Shown piece after piece: positions 1-11,423 of a DNA stretch of 64,000 nt. The first letter of the stretch is position 1. Each line of letters starts with the position of its first letter. The stretch is from Leptospira andrefontaineae. GTDB lineage: Bacteria > Spirochaetota > Leptospiria > Leptospirales > Leptospiraceae. The notes beneath the pieces were generated by a model. It ran no database searches. It had not been told where the DNA came from and was given only the letters and a program-made list of their open reading frames with translations. A program made the translations under genes and the position numbers. The DNA lies in NCBI RefSeq assembly GCF_004770105.1, contig NZ_RQEY01000026.1, positions 124,001 through 188,000 on the forward strand. Reading direction: 5' to 3'.

Positions 1-45
1 AAGAGTCTGCTTCGCAGACTCTTGAAGCCTGCGTAGCAGACTATA
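1..45. repeat. palindromic repeat at the left edge
   Basis: Bases 1-10 and 14-23 form a perfect 10-bp stem (AAGAGTCTGC / GCAGACTCTT) with a 3-base loop. A degenerate second copy follows at about 24-45 (CCTGCGTAGCAGACT). It looks like a short dispersed palindromic repeat, but it overlaps a possible coding tail, and the left part of the unit may be off the window. Confidence 0.5.
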
Positions 46-89
46 GAAAATTTTTGGAACGAATTTCTTTAAAGCGGATCGTATACTGA
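3..89 (+). CDS. possible 3' end of a gene running off the left edge
   Basis: One forward frame is open from the left edge to a TGA at 87-89, giving about 28 residues that end in a mixed basic and hydrophobic tail (RKFLERISLKRIVY). A strong intrinsic terminator follows at 125-157 on the same strand, which fits a gene ending here. Against this, bases 1-45 hold palindromic repeat sequence of a kind found between genes, so the open frame could be chance. No family can be named. Confidence 0.35.
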   Translation, partial: ESASQTLEACVADYRKFLERISLKRIVY

Positions 90-124
90 AACGACTTGAT
101 CCATTGAATAGCAAACCTTAAACC

Positions 125-157
125 GTCCGTCGGGGTATCCGACGGACTTTTTTTTAT
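125..157 (+). terminator. intrinsic terminator
   Basis: A perfect 9-bp GC-rich stem (GTCCGTCGG at 125-133, CCGACGGAC at 139-147) with a 5-base loop is followed directly by a run of T. The T run is on the + strand, so it terminates transcription entering from the left edge. It ends just short of the convergent MFS gene's stop codon. Confidence 0.85.
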
Positions 158-1411
158 TTATTTTCTGGAGAGAGAATTCTCTTGTACTTTTGCTCCTAAC
201 ATCAAAGGAGATTCTTTTAATAAGAAAGAAAGAGCTAAGTTCAATACAGCCAAGCCTATGAATATTTTTAAGAATAGGTCTATTCCTAAAAAGTTCAGAC
301 CTAAAATAAAGAAGATCCCGGAAATCTGACCGATCCAAAGTAAAAGTCCTTGCGAAGAAGATTCAGGCGCAGGGGAGGTGATCTCCGCACAATATTGGAA
401 TCCGATTGGTGCGCCAATTCCGAGCAAGAAGAATCCGATCAAGAATGCTCCAGTTAGAACTAATGTATAATCATTCGCTAAAGAGAATAATAACAGTCCA
501 GGCAAAAATCCAGCCATTGAGATCACTAAGAAAGGTTGTCTTTTTCCAACCTTATCTGAGATCAATGGGACAAAGACACCTGCGATAATTCCCGACATTA
601 ACATCATTCCAGCAATTTCTCCGGACTGGGTCATGTTGAGTTGTTTTGTTTCGCAGATCTGATCTATACAAGTGCTGACAGCATTAAATACTCCTAATCC
701 AATCAGGAATAAAAGTAAGGACTTTCTCATGTCCTTTTGGTTTAAGATATGTTTCAAACCTTCGAATACTTTAAATTTAGAATCTTGTAATTTCGAATTG
801 TCCGGAGCAGTCGGTGGCTTCTCTCTGAAGAATGCCAAGAATATTACAGCGCCTACCATAGCTACTAATCCGTAATTCAAAAGAATTCCCGGGATTTCTT
901 GAGGATTCGGATTCGCTTCTCCTAACATTCTAGGAGTGATTGCCATTACTAAAATAATACCTACAAATTGAGCCAATGTTCCGATTGCAACAGCGGTAGC
1001 CCTTTCGGTAATTGGGAACCATTGTACGCTTACTTTTGTGACTGCGTTTAATATGAAAGGTTGTGCGATTGCTAAACCGATTTGTGATGCGATCACTATG
1101 CTGAAATTATCTGCATAAACTCCTTTGCTTAAGGAGAAAATTCCTGTGAGAGCGGCACCAACTCCGACTCCGATCTTAATTCCGTAAGTATCTATTATGT
1201 AAGAAGCAGGGATTGCCATTAATACGAATACTCCCATGAAGATGAGAGAGAGAAGATCTATTTGAAGGCTTGATACATCGTAAAATACTTTAGCCTCTCT
1301 GGCTATAGGCGCAAAAGTCAGCCATTGGATTTGGATAATCGCCGTAATTAGAGCGTATAGACCAAGAATCACCCATCTGTAGCCGTATACCTTTACTTGG
1401 TTTTCTCGCAT
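158..1411 (-). CDS. MFS permease, FLVCR-like
   Basis: A 417-residue, strongly hydrophobic protein with about 12 membrane segments, the usual length of a major facilitator. The stretch around residues 120-150 (NAVTKVSVQWFP, then TERATAVAIGTLAQ) resembles the FLVCR branch of the MFS, which in eukaryotes moves haem or choline-type compounds. The substrate here cannot be read from sequence. The gene stands alone, with its promoter in the long gap to its right. No truncation is visible. Family assignment is good; the FLVCR subgroup is an inference from motif memory. Confidence 0.8.
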   Translation of the reverse strand: MRENQVKVYGYRWVILGLYALITAIIQIQWLTFAPIAREAKVFYDVSSLQIDLLSLIFMGVFVLMAIPASYIIDTYGIKIGVGVGAALTGIFSLSKGVYADNFSIVIASQIGLAIAQPFILNAVTKVSVQWFPITERATAVAIGTLAQFVGIILVMAITPRMLGEANPNPQEIPGILLNYGLVAMVGAVIFLAFFREKPPTAPDNSKLQDSKFKVFEGLKHILNQKDMRKSLLLFLIGLGVFNAVSTCIDQICETKQLNMTQSGEIAGMMLMSGIIAGVFVPLISDKVGKRQPFLVISMAGFLPGLLLFSLANDYTLVLTGAFLIGFFLLGIGAPIGFQYCAEITSPAPESSSQGLLLWIGQISGIFFILGLNFLGIDLFLKIFIGLAVLNLALSFLLKESPLMLGAKVQENSLSRK

Positions 1412-1849
1412 AGAAAGCCCCGTTTTTTATTTTAATAGTGAAAGATAATAATTCGCATCACTTAGGTCCGAGGAAGTCATCACTTATATGCTCGGAAGTA
1501 ACAATGACAGTATAAGAGGTATATGTTCTAGTTCCAAGCAAATTATAATTTTGGAATAGGAAGTACCTTTGATTTTAGATTCTAATTATAACGATCTCAA
1601 TATTATGCGAATAAATGATTTTGTGAAATGTAAGACGCATATAAGTACAGGGTAATTCGGTCCTATAATCCCGTTCTTTTTTACATAGGTACAAGTTTGC
1701 TTTGTATTATAGTACTTTAAGAAATAAGAAAGTTGTAAGTTCCGATTTTTGATCAAGGACCGACTTCTTAAATTCGGACGTTCGACTTAAACAAAGCGGA
1801 CGACCATTTTCTTTTTTGCCTTATGATATAAGGCAGTGGAGAAAATTTT
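1412..1849. other. 438-bp intergenic region between divergent genes
   Basis: AT-rich spacer between the MFS permease (-) and the royal-jelly-like lipoprotein (+). No convincing ORF, RNA gene or long repeat is seen, apart from the dyad at 1818-1834. Promoters for both genes must lie here; I could not pick a clear sigma-70 pair (a TTTACA and a TATTAT near 1680-1712 are 19 bp apart). Confidence 0.5.
1818..1834. promoter_or_regulatory. perfect dyad next to the ribosome-binding site of the lipoprotein gene
   Basis: GCCTTAT-gat-ATAAGGC is a perfect 7-bp inverted repeat ending 4 bases before the GGAG ribosome-binding site at 1838-1841 of the gene starting at 1850. It could be an operator or a small leader hairpin. 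There is no T run, so it is not a terminator. Confidence 0.4.
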
Positions 1850-2944
1850 ATGTTAAAAAAATGGGCCATGGTCTTTGCATTGGTTTCTGCCATTGTAAAA
1901 TGTGAAACAGGAAATTTAGAAGATAGGACAACGTTACCGAAGTATCCGAATACTTCTTTAGAAAAAGTGATCCAATTGGATCGTCCTCCGGGCAATATAA
2001 GCGCGTCAGCTTCCGGAAGGATCTTCTTCTCCTTCTTCCCGCAAGGAAGTCCTCCGATCAAAGTTGCCGAATTAAAAAATGGCCAGGTTCTTCCATTTCC
2101 AAGCCAAAACTTTCAGAAAAATTTTAATACAGTTCTTTCAGTCAGAGTGGATGATAAGAATCGGCTCTGGACCTTGGATTACGGCAATTTAGGCCTAACA
2201 AGACCAAAGGTTTATGCATTTGATATAGAAACGGGCGCTACCATTCACGAGTATGAATTCCCAATTGCTATCGCTCCTAAGGATTCTTTGTTCAATGATA
2301 TGCAGATCGATACAGTAACAGAGACGATCTTTATTACGGATACAAGTCCTCTGATCCCGGATCCTGGACTCGTCGTATATGATATCACGAATAAAAAAGC
2401 GAGACGTCTACTGAAAGATCATGTTTCCGTGGTGGGAGAAAGAAACGAGATCGTAGTAAACGGATCTCCTTTCCAAGTGGCGGGAGTTTCTATCATATTT
2501 AACGCGGATTCAATTGCTTTGGACCAAAATAGAGAATGGTTATATTTTGCACCTTTTACTTCTGGAGAATTATACCGCGCTAAAACCAGCGTTTTAAGGG
2601 ATTCTACTTTGACCGCAGCTCAGTTGGCAGCGCAGGTGGAACAATATTCTTTAAAATCAATGAGTGATGGGATCAGCATCGATAAAAGCGGAAATATTTA
2701 TGTAACCGACGCGGAACATTCTGCAGTGAACCTGATCGATATGGATAAAAAGATCACTACATTATTCAAGGATCCAAGTTTCCGTTGGCCTGATGGATTT
2801 AGTTATGCTCCGGATGGATATATGTATCTAACTTGTAGTGCGTTAAACGAAGTTTTCCTGCAATTGGATAGCGTAATCTTAAACAAAGGACCTTATTATA
2901 TCTATAGATTCAAACCGGAAGCGGAAGGGATCATCGGTAGATAA
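1850..2944 (+). CDS. royal-jelly/yellow-like beta-propeller lipoprotein
   Basis: 364 residues. The N-terminus is a short positively charged, hydrophobic leader ending in SAIVKC, so the mature protein probably starts at Cys18 as a lipoprotein, although Lys before the Cys is unusual for a lipobox. The body matches the major royal jelly/yellow family: a beta-propeller with RLWTLDYG, a segment with VYDI, then SDGISIDKSGNIYVTD and WPDGFSYAPDG blades. Such proteins bind small ligands or resemble SMP-30-type hydrolases; no substrate can be named. The start is supported by GGAG nine bases upstream. It is monocistronic and followed by GC-rich repeat sequence. Confidence 0.75.
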   Translation: MLKKWAMVFALVSAIVKCETGNLEDRTTLPKYPNTSLEKVIQLDRPPGNISASASGRIFFSFFPQGSPPIKVAELKNGQVLPFPSQNFQKNFNTVLSVRVDDKNRLWTLDYGNLGLTRPKVYAFDIETGATIHEYEFPIAIAPKDSLFNDMQIDTVTETIFITDTSPLIPDPGLVVYDITNKKARRLLKDHVSVVGERNEIVVNGSPFQVAGVSIIFNADSIALDQNREWLYFAPFTSGELYRAKTSVLRDSTLTAAQLAAQVEQYSLKSMSDGISIDKSGNIYVTDAEHSAVNLIDMDKKITTLFKDPSFRWPDGFSYAPDGYMYLTCSALNEVFLQLDSVILNKGPYYIYRFKPEAEGIIGR

Positions 2945-2949
2945 AGGAG

Positions 2950-3060
2950 TAGGGGCGACTCACTCGCTTTGCTCGGACCGCGCTGCTGCGGGTTCGCGCA
3001 TTCACGCTCATCCGGGCAAGGCCCGGACTAAAGCCCTGCACATCGCTGTCGCGGTTGGTT
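2950..3060. repeat. GC-rich palindromic intergenic repeat
   Basis: A stretch far richer in GC than its surroundings, made of short nested inverted repeats (for example CCGGGCAAGGCCCGG, and GACCGCGCTGCTGCGGGTTCGCGC). It contains no ORF of note. The composition jump and internal symmetry suggest a dispersed palindromic element inserted between the lipoprotein gene and the kinase promoter. Confidence 0.6.
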
Positions 3061-3072
3061 CCCACGATTCAA

Positions 3073-3100
3073 TTGACACGAAAAGACAATCGCTTATAAC
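3073..3100 (+). promoter_or_regulatory. sigma-70-type promoter for the sugar kinase
   Basis: TTGACA at 3073-3078 and TATAAC at 3095-3100 are separated by 16 bp: a perfect -35 and a 5/6 -10. Transcription would begin near 3107, leaving a leader of about 108 bases before the kinase ATG at 3215, with the palindromic operator candidate inside it. Confidence 0.65.
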
Positions 3101-3156
3101 CGCCTTCTCATTTAGGAAAAAATGATTGCCCTTTTTGGGGGGCTTTCCAATCTCCT

Positions 3157-3178
3157 GATGAGTGAGTGCTCACTCATC
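3157..3178. promoter_or_regulatory. palindromic operator candidate (TetR-type)
   Basis: GATGAGTGAG-tg-CTCACTCATC is a perfect 10-bp inverted repeat around a 2-base centre. Repeated TGAGTGA half-sites of this form are typical of TetR-family operators. It lies about 50 bases downstream of the predicted start point and 36 bases before the kinase start codon, so bound protein could block elongation. The TetR gene at 4897-5571 is the obvious candidate ligand (inference). Confidence 0.6.
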
Positions 3179-3214
3179 GAGCGAAATTTCCATGGGTTTC
3201 GGAGGATCTGTTGC

Positions 3215-4822
3215 ATGAAATCAAAAGTCTATGTTTTGGCTTACGATATAGGAACTACCGGGACCAAAACTTGCCTATTTGAAATAGGAGATAGACTTAC
3301 TCTTGTACATTCCGCTACCCAAGAATACGGACTCACACTTTTAGAAGGCGGAGGAGTGGAGCAGGATCCTCAAGATTGGTGGAATTCCATGAGAGATACC
3401 ACTGCCCAAGTCTTAAAAGAAACCAAATTAGATCCTGCAGAAATTCGTGGGATTTCCTTCTGCTCTCAAATGCAAGGTCTTGTTCTTGTAGACAAAGATT
3501 TGAAACCGGTTCGTCCAGCAATGAGTTATATGGACCAAAGAGCCCGTGAACAAATGAAAAAAGGAATAGAGCATGGGATCAAGATAGAAGGTCTGAATGC
3601 TTACAAACTTCTCCGTTCCTTACAGATCACAGGCGCAGTTGCAGGAAGTGTAAAAGATCCATTATGGAAATATAAATGGGTCGAAGCAAAAGAAGCTGAA
3701 AAATTTGCAAGAGTCCACAAGTGGTTGGATGTGAAAGATTATCTGACTGCTCGATGCACTGGCAGAGCAACCATGACCTTGGATTCCGCATTCGCTACTT
3801 TCTTATATGATTCTCGTCCTGGCAAAAGCCGTTGGCATAAAGGACTTTGTAAAATGTTCGGAGTTCGCCCGGAACATCTTCCCGATCTAATACAATCCAC
3901 AGATTTGATTGGTGGTCTGACTGAAATATCCGCTAAAGAATTAGGATTAAAGGAAGGAACTGCAGTTTTCGGTGGCGGAGGTGACGCCACTCTGATCGGT
4001 ATCGGTGCAGGCGCGGTGGAAGAAGGGGACACTCATATTTATGCAGGAACTTCCGGTTGGGTTTCCACAGTAACTAAAAGAAGAACTGTGGATATCAACG
4101 CAAGGATTGCTTCTATCGTAGGCGCAAGAGCCGGTTTTTATAATTATTTCGGAGAACAAGAAACTTCAGGTAAATGTCTACAATGGGTCAAAGACCATCT
4201 TGCCCTAGATGAGATAGATGTTTATTTAGAAAAAAAGAATGTAACGGAAGGAGAAGACGCGGTTCACGAAAGTCTTTTCGCATACTTATTCGAATCTATC
4301 AAGGACACTCCTGCAGGAAGTGACGGAGTTATCTTCACTCCTTGGTTACATGGAAATCGTTGTCCTTTTGAAGATCCGGCAGCAAGAGGGATGTTCTTCA
4401 ATATTGGATTGGATACTGGAAAGAGAAAACTGATTCGATCCGTGATCGAAGGTATTTCTTTTCATAAACGTTGGATTTTAGAATTATCTCATGCAAAGGT
4501 TCCAGCTTCTTCTACAATTCGATTTGTAGGTGGAGTGGCACGTTCTCCGATCATTTGTCAGATCTTAGCAGATATTACGGGTAGAACGATTGAGACGATA
4601 GATCATCCTCAAAATGCAGGAGCAACCGGAGCAGCAGCGATAGCTGCATTAGGATTGGGTAAAATTCATTCTTTCGAAGAGATCAAAAATCTAATTCCTA
4701 GCAAAGAGAGATGGAATCCGAATCCAGGGAATAAATTAGTTTATGATCGGAATTTTTCCGTATTCAAAAAATTATATGAGGCTAACAAGGCGCATTACGC
4801 AATCTTAAATACATATAAATAA
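3215..4822 (+). CDS. FGGY-family carbohydrate kinase, xylulokinase-like
   Basis: 535 residues from the ATG at 3215, chosen because GGAGGA lies 8 bases upstream; an in-frame ATG at 3122 would place the operator palindrome inside the coding region and adds no conserved sequence. The N-terminal actin-like ATP motif is DIGTTGTKT (about residues 10-18). Family landmarks follow: GGVEQDPQDWW, SYMDQRA, GGGGDA in the catalytic-Asp region and VGGVARSP with NAGATGAA near the C-terminus. It phosphorylates a sugar or polyol; xylulose is possible, but the substrate is not fixed by these motifs. A TetR gene follows on the same strand. Confidence 0.85.
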   Translation: MKSKVYVLAYDIGTTGTKTCLFEIGDRLTLVHSATQEYGLTLLEGGGVEQDPQDWWNSMRDTTAQVLKETKLDPAEIRGISFCSQMQGLVLVDKDLKPVRPAMSYMDQRAREQMKKGIEHGIKIEGLNAYKLLRSLQITGAVAGSVKDPLWKYKWVEAKEAEKFARVHKWLDVKDYLTARCTGRATMTLDSAFATFLYDSRPGKSRWHKGLCKMFGVRPEHLPDLIQSTDLIGGLTEISAKELGLKEGTAVFGGGGDATLIGIGAGAVEEGDTHIYAGTSGWVSTVTKRRTVDINARIASIVGARAGFYNYFGEQETSGKCLQWVKDHLALDEIDVYLEKKNVTEGEDAVHESLFAYLFESIKDTPAGSDGVIFTPWLHGNRCPFEDPAARGMFFNIGLDTGKRKLIRSVIEGISFHKRWILELSHAKVPASSTIRFVGGVARSPIICQILADITGRTIETIDHPQNAGATGAAAIAALGLGKIHSFEEIKNLIPSKERWNPNPGNKLVYDRNFSVFKKLYEANKAHYAILNTYK

Positions 4823-4824
4823 AA

Positions 4825-4880
4825 AGAACCGATCGTATCCCATAAGGGACTCCTTATGTAAAATATACGAACTCGGTTCT
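4825..4880. promoter_or_regulatory. nested inverted repeats between kinase and TetR gene
   Basis: An outer pair AGAACCGA / TCGGTTCT encloses an inner perfect hairpin CATAAGG-gact-CCTTATG. It lies immediately after the kinase stop and before the TetR start at 4897. There is no T run, so it is more likely a processing hairpin or a second operator for the regulator than an intrinsic terminator. Confidence 0.45.
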
Positions 4881-4896
4881 GGCAGGGTGTCAACAG

Positions 4897-5571
4897 ATGA
4901 AGAGAATAGAACAGTCCAACCGAGTTCGGGCTAAAATTTTAGAAGTATCCCGAAAACTTTTCGTAAGCGAAGGATATGAGAAGGCAACTATACGTAGGAT
5001 CATCGAGGAAGCAGAGATCACTACGGGAAGTCTTTATCATTTTTTCAAGAATAAGGAAGAGATACTACTCGCAATCGCGAGCGAAGTATTTAACGAAGCG
5101 GGTGAGACCGCCGAACGTCTGGTAGGCGAAATGGATCCTCCTTTGGTTTTTGCCATGGAAGTAGGATTACAATTCTATCTTTGCCAGAAAAAACTTACCA
5201 TAGCGGAAACATACTTAGCGGCTTATAAGACCCAAGGTGTGACCGATATGATAGGAAATCGAGGCTCTCATAGAAGCAAGATCCTATTCGAAAAATATAA
5301 TCCTGAATTCGACGAACAAGAGTATTTAATACGCACCTTGGCATTCAGAGGAGTATTCCAAAGTCTTTTGGAAGAAATGGTTTATTCCGGAAAAATAGAT
5401 AGGCTCAGGATGATGACCACAGTCATCCAATTGGGCCTAACTACATTCGGAGTTCCTAAAGAAGAAATGGAAGTGGCATTACAAAAAACTTTTAGACTTC
5501 TGAAAGAAAGAGCCTCTGAAATAGAAGCACTGTCGGAAGGGTTACTGGAAATTTTCGTTAACGGAAGATAA
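4897..5571 (+). CDS. TetR/AcrR-family transcriptional regulator
   Basis: 224 residues. The N-terminal 60 residues are a classical TetR helix-turn-helix: a leading helix (AKILEVSRKLFVSEGYEK), then ATIRRIIEEAEIT and the recognition helix GSLYHFFKNKEEIL. The remaining 160 residues are a mostly helical ligand-binding and dimerisation domain with no recognisable ligand signature. It lies 74 bases downstream of the FGGY kinase on the same strand, so it probably controls the kinase through the palindrome at 3157-3178; this is an inference from position and operator shape. Confidence 0.85.
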   Translation: MKRIEQSNRVRAKILEVSRKLFVSEGYEKATIRRIIEEAEITTGSLYHFFKNKEEILLAIASEVFNEAGETAERLVGEMDPPLVFAMEVGLQFYLCQKKLTIAETYLAAYKTQGVTDMIGNRGSHRSKILFEKYNPEFDEQEYLIRTLAFRGVFQSLLEEMVYSGKIDRLRMMTTVIQLGLTTFGVPKEEMEVALQKTFRLLKERASEIEALSEGLLEIFVNGR

Positions 5572-5582
5572 GATTTTCACAA

Positions 5583-5618
5583 AAAAACGGCGAAAGGAAA
5601 ACTCCATTCGCCGTTTTT
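5583..5618. terminator. bidirectional intrinsic terminator
   Basis: An inverted repeat AAAAACGGCGAA / TTCGCCGTTTTT, with a 12-base loop, has A and T runs on its two flanks. It separates the convergent TetR gene (+) and the acyltransferase-GpsA gene (-) and can serve both. Confidence 0.8.
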
Positions 5619-5644
5619 GGTTTTGAAAAAGATATTCGGTTTTC

Positions 5645-7657
<2,013 letters not shown>

Positions 7658-7854
7658 GCTTCTTCTCTATTTAAGGTCTTGCGGTTAATCTGGTTTCGGT
7701 GCTTAGAGCTCGAACTTTAAGGTTGGATACGCGATTTCCGGAGAATACTTTCTATCCTTGGAAGGCTTATTGTCATTCTATTTTTTGGGAAAAACGATTT
7801 GAATTCTACCCTAGCCAAAAGGAACTGTTCTTTGGGGCTTTTCGTACAGAACAG

Positions 7855-8886
7855 ATGACACATAATCCTCCAGAGTTTAGCGAGAAAAAATGGATCCCGG
7901 ACGGATTCCATTTTTTTGGACCGAACGAGAGTTCGGAAAGAAGGGAACTTCTAAATTCCCTAAGTTCCAAGCTCAAAGAATTCAAATACTCTGAGGTATT
8001 TTTACCTTCTTTTGATTATTCTTCTTCATTTTTGCTTACCATGTCAGCAGAAGACTCCTCTGCTTTATATAGATTCAGGGATTCTGATGGAAATGAGATC
8101 TCTCCTAGCGCGGATTTGACTGTTCAAGCTGTAAAAGGTATGGCCGGTTTTGCGCACCGCAAAGAAAACCAACGTATCTTTTATCAGGGAAAAATTTTCA
8201 GAGACTATGGACGTAAGAGCGGATCTAGAAAAGAGATCCTGCAAGTTGGTGCTGAGCATATAGGCGGCTCGGGTGCCCCGGCTATTTTAGGAATTTTGAA
8301 AGAGATTTCTGGATTATTCTCCGGAATTAAACTGCGTTCGCCATTGACTGTTGTGCTTGGTAATGTCGGAGTCTTTCATTCCGTTTTGGAGTCCTTGGAA
8401 CTTTCCAGATCCGAAAAAAGGCAATTATCGTTTTTATTATATAGGAAGAATCTTCCGGAGATCCGTCGCTTTCTGGAAACTAGAAACGCTTCTAGGATTT
8501 TCCCGGTGCTAGAATCCTTATGTTTAGGATTTGTCTCTCATAAGGAAGATCTAGGTAAGAAGTTTGCTTCTTTAGGACTTTCTGATTCTTTCCAAAAGAT
8601 CATTTCCGAAACGGGTGAAATTATAGGTTCACTTGGTAAAACTCCTGGTTTGGAATTTTGTTCGGATTATACTCTTATTCCAGATTTGGAATATTATACC
8701 GGATTCGTTTTCCAAGGTTACGTATCCGGAAGTTCAGAACCAGTTCTAACCGGAGGAGCTTATGATCATTTATATGAGCTATTCTCCGGAACCCAAAAAG
8801 ATGCCTGCGGATTTGCTATCAATGTAGATGCCTTGGAAGCGGTAATAGAGCAATCTTGGAAATTGGAAGATGCACGGCCGGTTTGA
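7855..8886 (+). CDS. hisZ: ATP phosphoribosyltransferase regulatory subunit (HisZ-like)
   Basis: 343 residues from the ATG at 7855. A GTG at 7699 would add 52 residues without family resemblance, and the conserved HisZ/HisRS-type opening (PDGFHFFGPNESSERRELL) follows the ATG closely. The class II synthetase-like fold is visible in SADLTVQAVKG, RIFYQGKIFR, QVGAEHIGG and a C-terminal GGAYDHLYELF. The family lacks tRNA-charging activity and activates the short form of HisG, so a short hisG is expected elsewhere. It sits 67 bases upstream of purA, a hisZ-purA pairing seen in many bacteria. I see no strong ribosome-binding site for either start. Confidence 0.75.
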   Translation: MTHNPPEFSEKKWIPDGFHFFGPNESSERRELLNSLSSKLKEFKYSEVFLPSFDYSSSFLLTMSAEDSSALYRFRDSDGNEISPSADLTVQAVKGMAGFAHRKENQRIFYQGKIFRDYGRKSGSRKEILQVGAEHIGGSGAPAILGILKEISGLFSGIKLRSPLTVVLGNVGVFHSVLESLELSRSEKRQLSFLLYRKNLPEIRRFLETRNASRIFPVLESLCLGFVSHKEDLGKKFASLGLSDSFQKIISETGEIIGSLGKTPGLEFCSDYTLIPDLEYYTGFVFQGYVSGSSEPVLTGGAYDHLYELFSGTQKDACGFAINVDALEAVIEQSWKLEDARPV

Positions 8887-8950
8887 TTTTATGAAGAAGA
8901 AAGTGCAAAAATTGAAATTATATACAAAAGAAACAGGAATTAAGGAATAA

Positions 8951-10228
<1,278 letters not shown>

Positions 10229-10304
10229 GATCGGACAAAGTTTTTTCTGAATTTTTTACGTTTGGAAACTTCTCTAAACTGGTAAAAAACTATATGAAAT
10301 TCGT

Positions 10305-10332
10305 TTGACCAGAGAGGGCCGAAAAATATCGT
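10305..10332 (+). promoter_or_regulatory. putative promoter of the tRNA pair
   Basis: TTGACC at 10305-10310 and TATCGT at 10327-10332 are 16 bp apart, ending 12 bases before the tRNA-Lys gene. The -10 match is only moderate, but the position is right for a stable-RNA promoter. Confidence 0.45.
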
Positions 10333-10344
10333 GTTCTTACGTTC

Positions 10345-10417
10345 GAGTCGTTAGCTCAGCTGGTAGAGCATCTCACTTTTAATGAGAGGGTCTTGGGTTC
10401 GAATCCCAAACGACTCA
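10345..10417 (+). tRNA. tRNA-Lys (anticodon TTT)
   Basis: The cloverleaf can be drawn completely: acceptor GAGTCGT/ACGACTC, D-arm GCTC...GAGC, anticodon stem TCTCA/TGAGA around the loop CTTTTAA (anticodon TTT), and T-arm TTGGG-TTCGAAT-CCCAA. Discriminator base A at 10417. CCA is not encoded. Confidence 0.95.
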
Positions 10418-10435
10418 AGCTGAACTAATTAAAAC

Positions 10436-10510
10436 GCCGCCATCGTCTAGTGGTTAGGACACCAGGTTTTCATCCTGGTAACCGGAGTTCAATTCTCCGT
10501 GGCGGTACCA
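10436..10510 (+). tRNA. tRNA-Glu (anticodon TTC)
   Basis: Acceptor GCCGCCA pairs with TGGCGGT (one G-U). The anticodon stem CCAGG/CCTGG holds the loop TTTTCAT, anticodon TTC. The T-arm is CGGAG-TTCAATT-CTCCG. The 3' CCA at 10508-10510 appears encoded. It lies 18 bases after tRNA-Lys, so the two are probably one transcript. Its 3' 22 bases are antisense to the last codons of the convergent gene at 10489-11400. Confidence 0.95.
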
Positions 10511-11400
10511 ACCTTCTTCTTTTTTCCATAAATCTTACAAACCCCTTTCAGATCGCAAGACTCACATAGCTCAGCTACGTAGGCAGTTTTGCATTTACGC
10601 AAAATTCCGAGCCTACAAAGTGCAAAGTCCATTCTCAATGGATCTTCCGGATAAAACTTTTGGAAATAGTCTGTGACTTCTCTTGATTTTTTGAAATCGG
10701 AAGTCCTTCTTTCCGTAATTCCCAAAATATTAGAAAGACGATTGATATGTGTATCTAAAGGAAATAATAACTCAGAGGTTTTGATTTGTTTATATAATCC
10801 AAGATCGGGTTCTTCTTTGCGAACCATCCATCTTAAGAACATACAATAACGTTTATGTGCAGATTTAGGATTTCCTAGTCCGATCAAAAAGCCTAGTCCG
10901 TAGGACTTCCAACCAGGATCCAAGTCGTTCAAAATTTCAGAAAGCCTGGATTGAAAACCTGAGATCCTTTTTTCTAAACCCGTTTCTTTTGGATGAAGCG
11001 GACTAAACCAAGATTCTAAAAACTTCTCACCGGTTTTTTCAATTTCCAGATACGCTAATCGGATCGCTTGTAAGAATAGAAGTACATCCTTCTCTTTTTG
11101 GAAACGATATGGCCCTAATTTATTTTTCCAGATCTTAGTTCCATGATTGAGTAAATATTGTTTCGGCTTTTTACCCATCGGTTCCAAAAGCCTTGCGAGA
11201 AAACCTCTGATCGCAGTCACATTACCGTAAGCAAATAACGCGGATAGAAGTCCTACGAATTCTCTATCTTCAGGAGAATCATATAGATAACATATGAATA
11301 ATGGATCTGAATCTAAAAATTCCGGTTTGGTATAATTCTTATATAAAAGATCAAAACTTTTCTTTAAGTCTTTCTCTTTTGGTACGGTAGAAGAAGGCAT
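10489..11400 (-). CDS. TIGR02757/DUF2400 family protein
   Basis: 303 residues of a conserved family of unproven function. The helical body contains EFVGLLSALFAYGNV and a later PLDTHINRLSNILG block reminiscent of the helix-hairpin-helix DNA glycosylase fold. The C-terminus has four cysteines in the order C-x8-C-x2-C-x5-C, which resembles the iron-sulfur loop of endonuclease III/MutY with slightly different spacing. A DNA-repair-like role is therefore conceivable but not shown. Its last codons and stop lie inside the tRNA-Glu gene on the opposite strand. It is 23 bases downstream of the HMG-CoA lyase gene, probably the same transcript. Confidence 0.75.
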   Translation of the reverse strand: MPSSTVPKEKDLKKSFDLLYKNYTKPEFLDSDPLFICYLYDSPEDREFVGLLSALFAYGNVTAIRGFLARLLEPMGKKPKQYLLNHGTKIWKNKLGPYRFQKEKDVLLFLQAIRLAYLEIEKTGEKFLESWFSPLHPKETGLEKRISGFQSRLSEILNDLDPGWKSYGLGFLIGLGNPKSAHKRYCMFLRWMVRKEEPDLGLYKQIKTSELLFPLDTHINRLSNILGITERRTSDFKKSREVTDYFQKFYPEDPLRMDFALCRLGILRKCKTAYVAELCESCDLKGVCKIYGKKKKVGTATEN

Positions 11401-11423
11401 ATTTCGCTCTTAGCGACTTTTAC

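Noticed and set aside
69..338. 89-residue minus-strand frame over the terminator
   Set aside because: It runs through a clear intrinsic terminator and the MFS gene in another frame, with no family resemblance.
3122..3214. ATG at 3122 as the kinase start
   Set aside because: It would encode the operator palindrome, adds residues without family resemblance, and the ATG at 3215 has a strong GGAGG.
10345..10510. tRNA pair as an attachment site for an integrated element
   Set aside because: No integrase, no repeated tRNA 3' end and only housekeeping-type genes on both sides.
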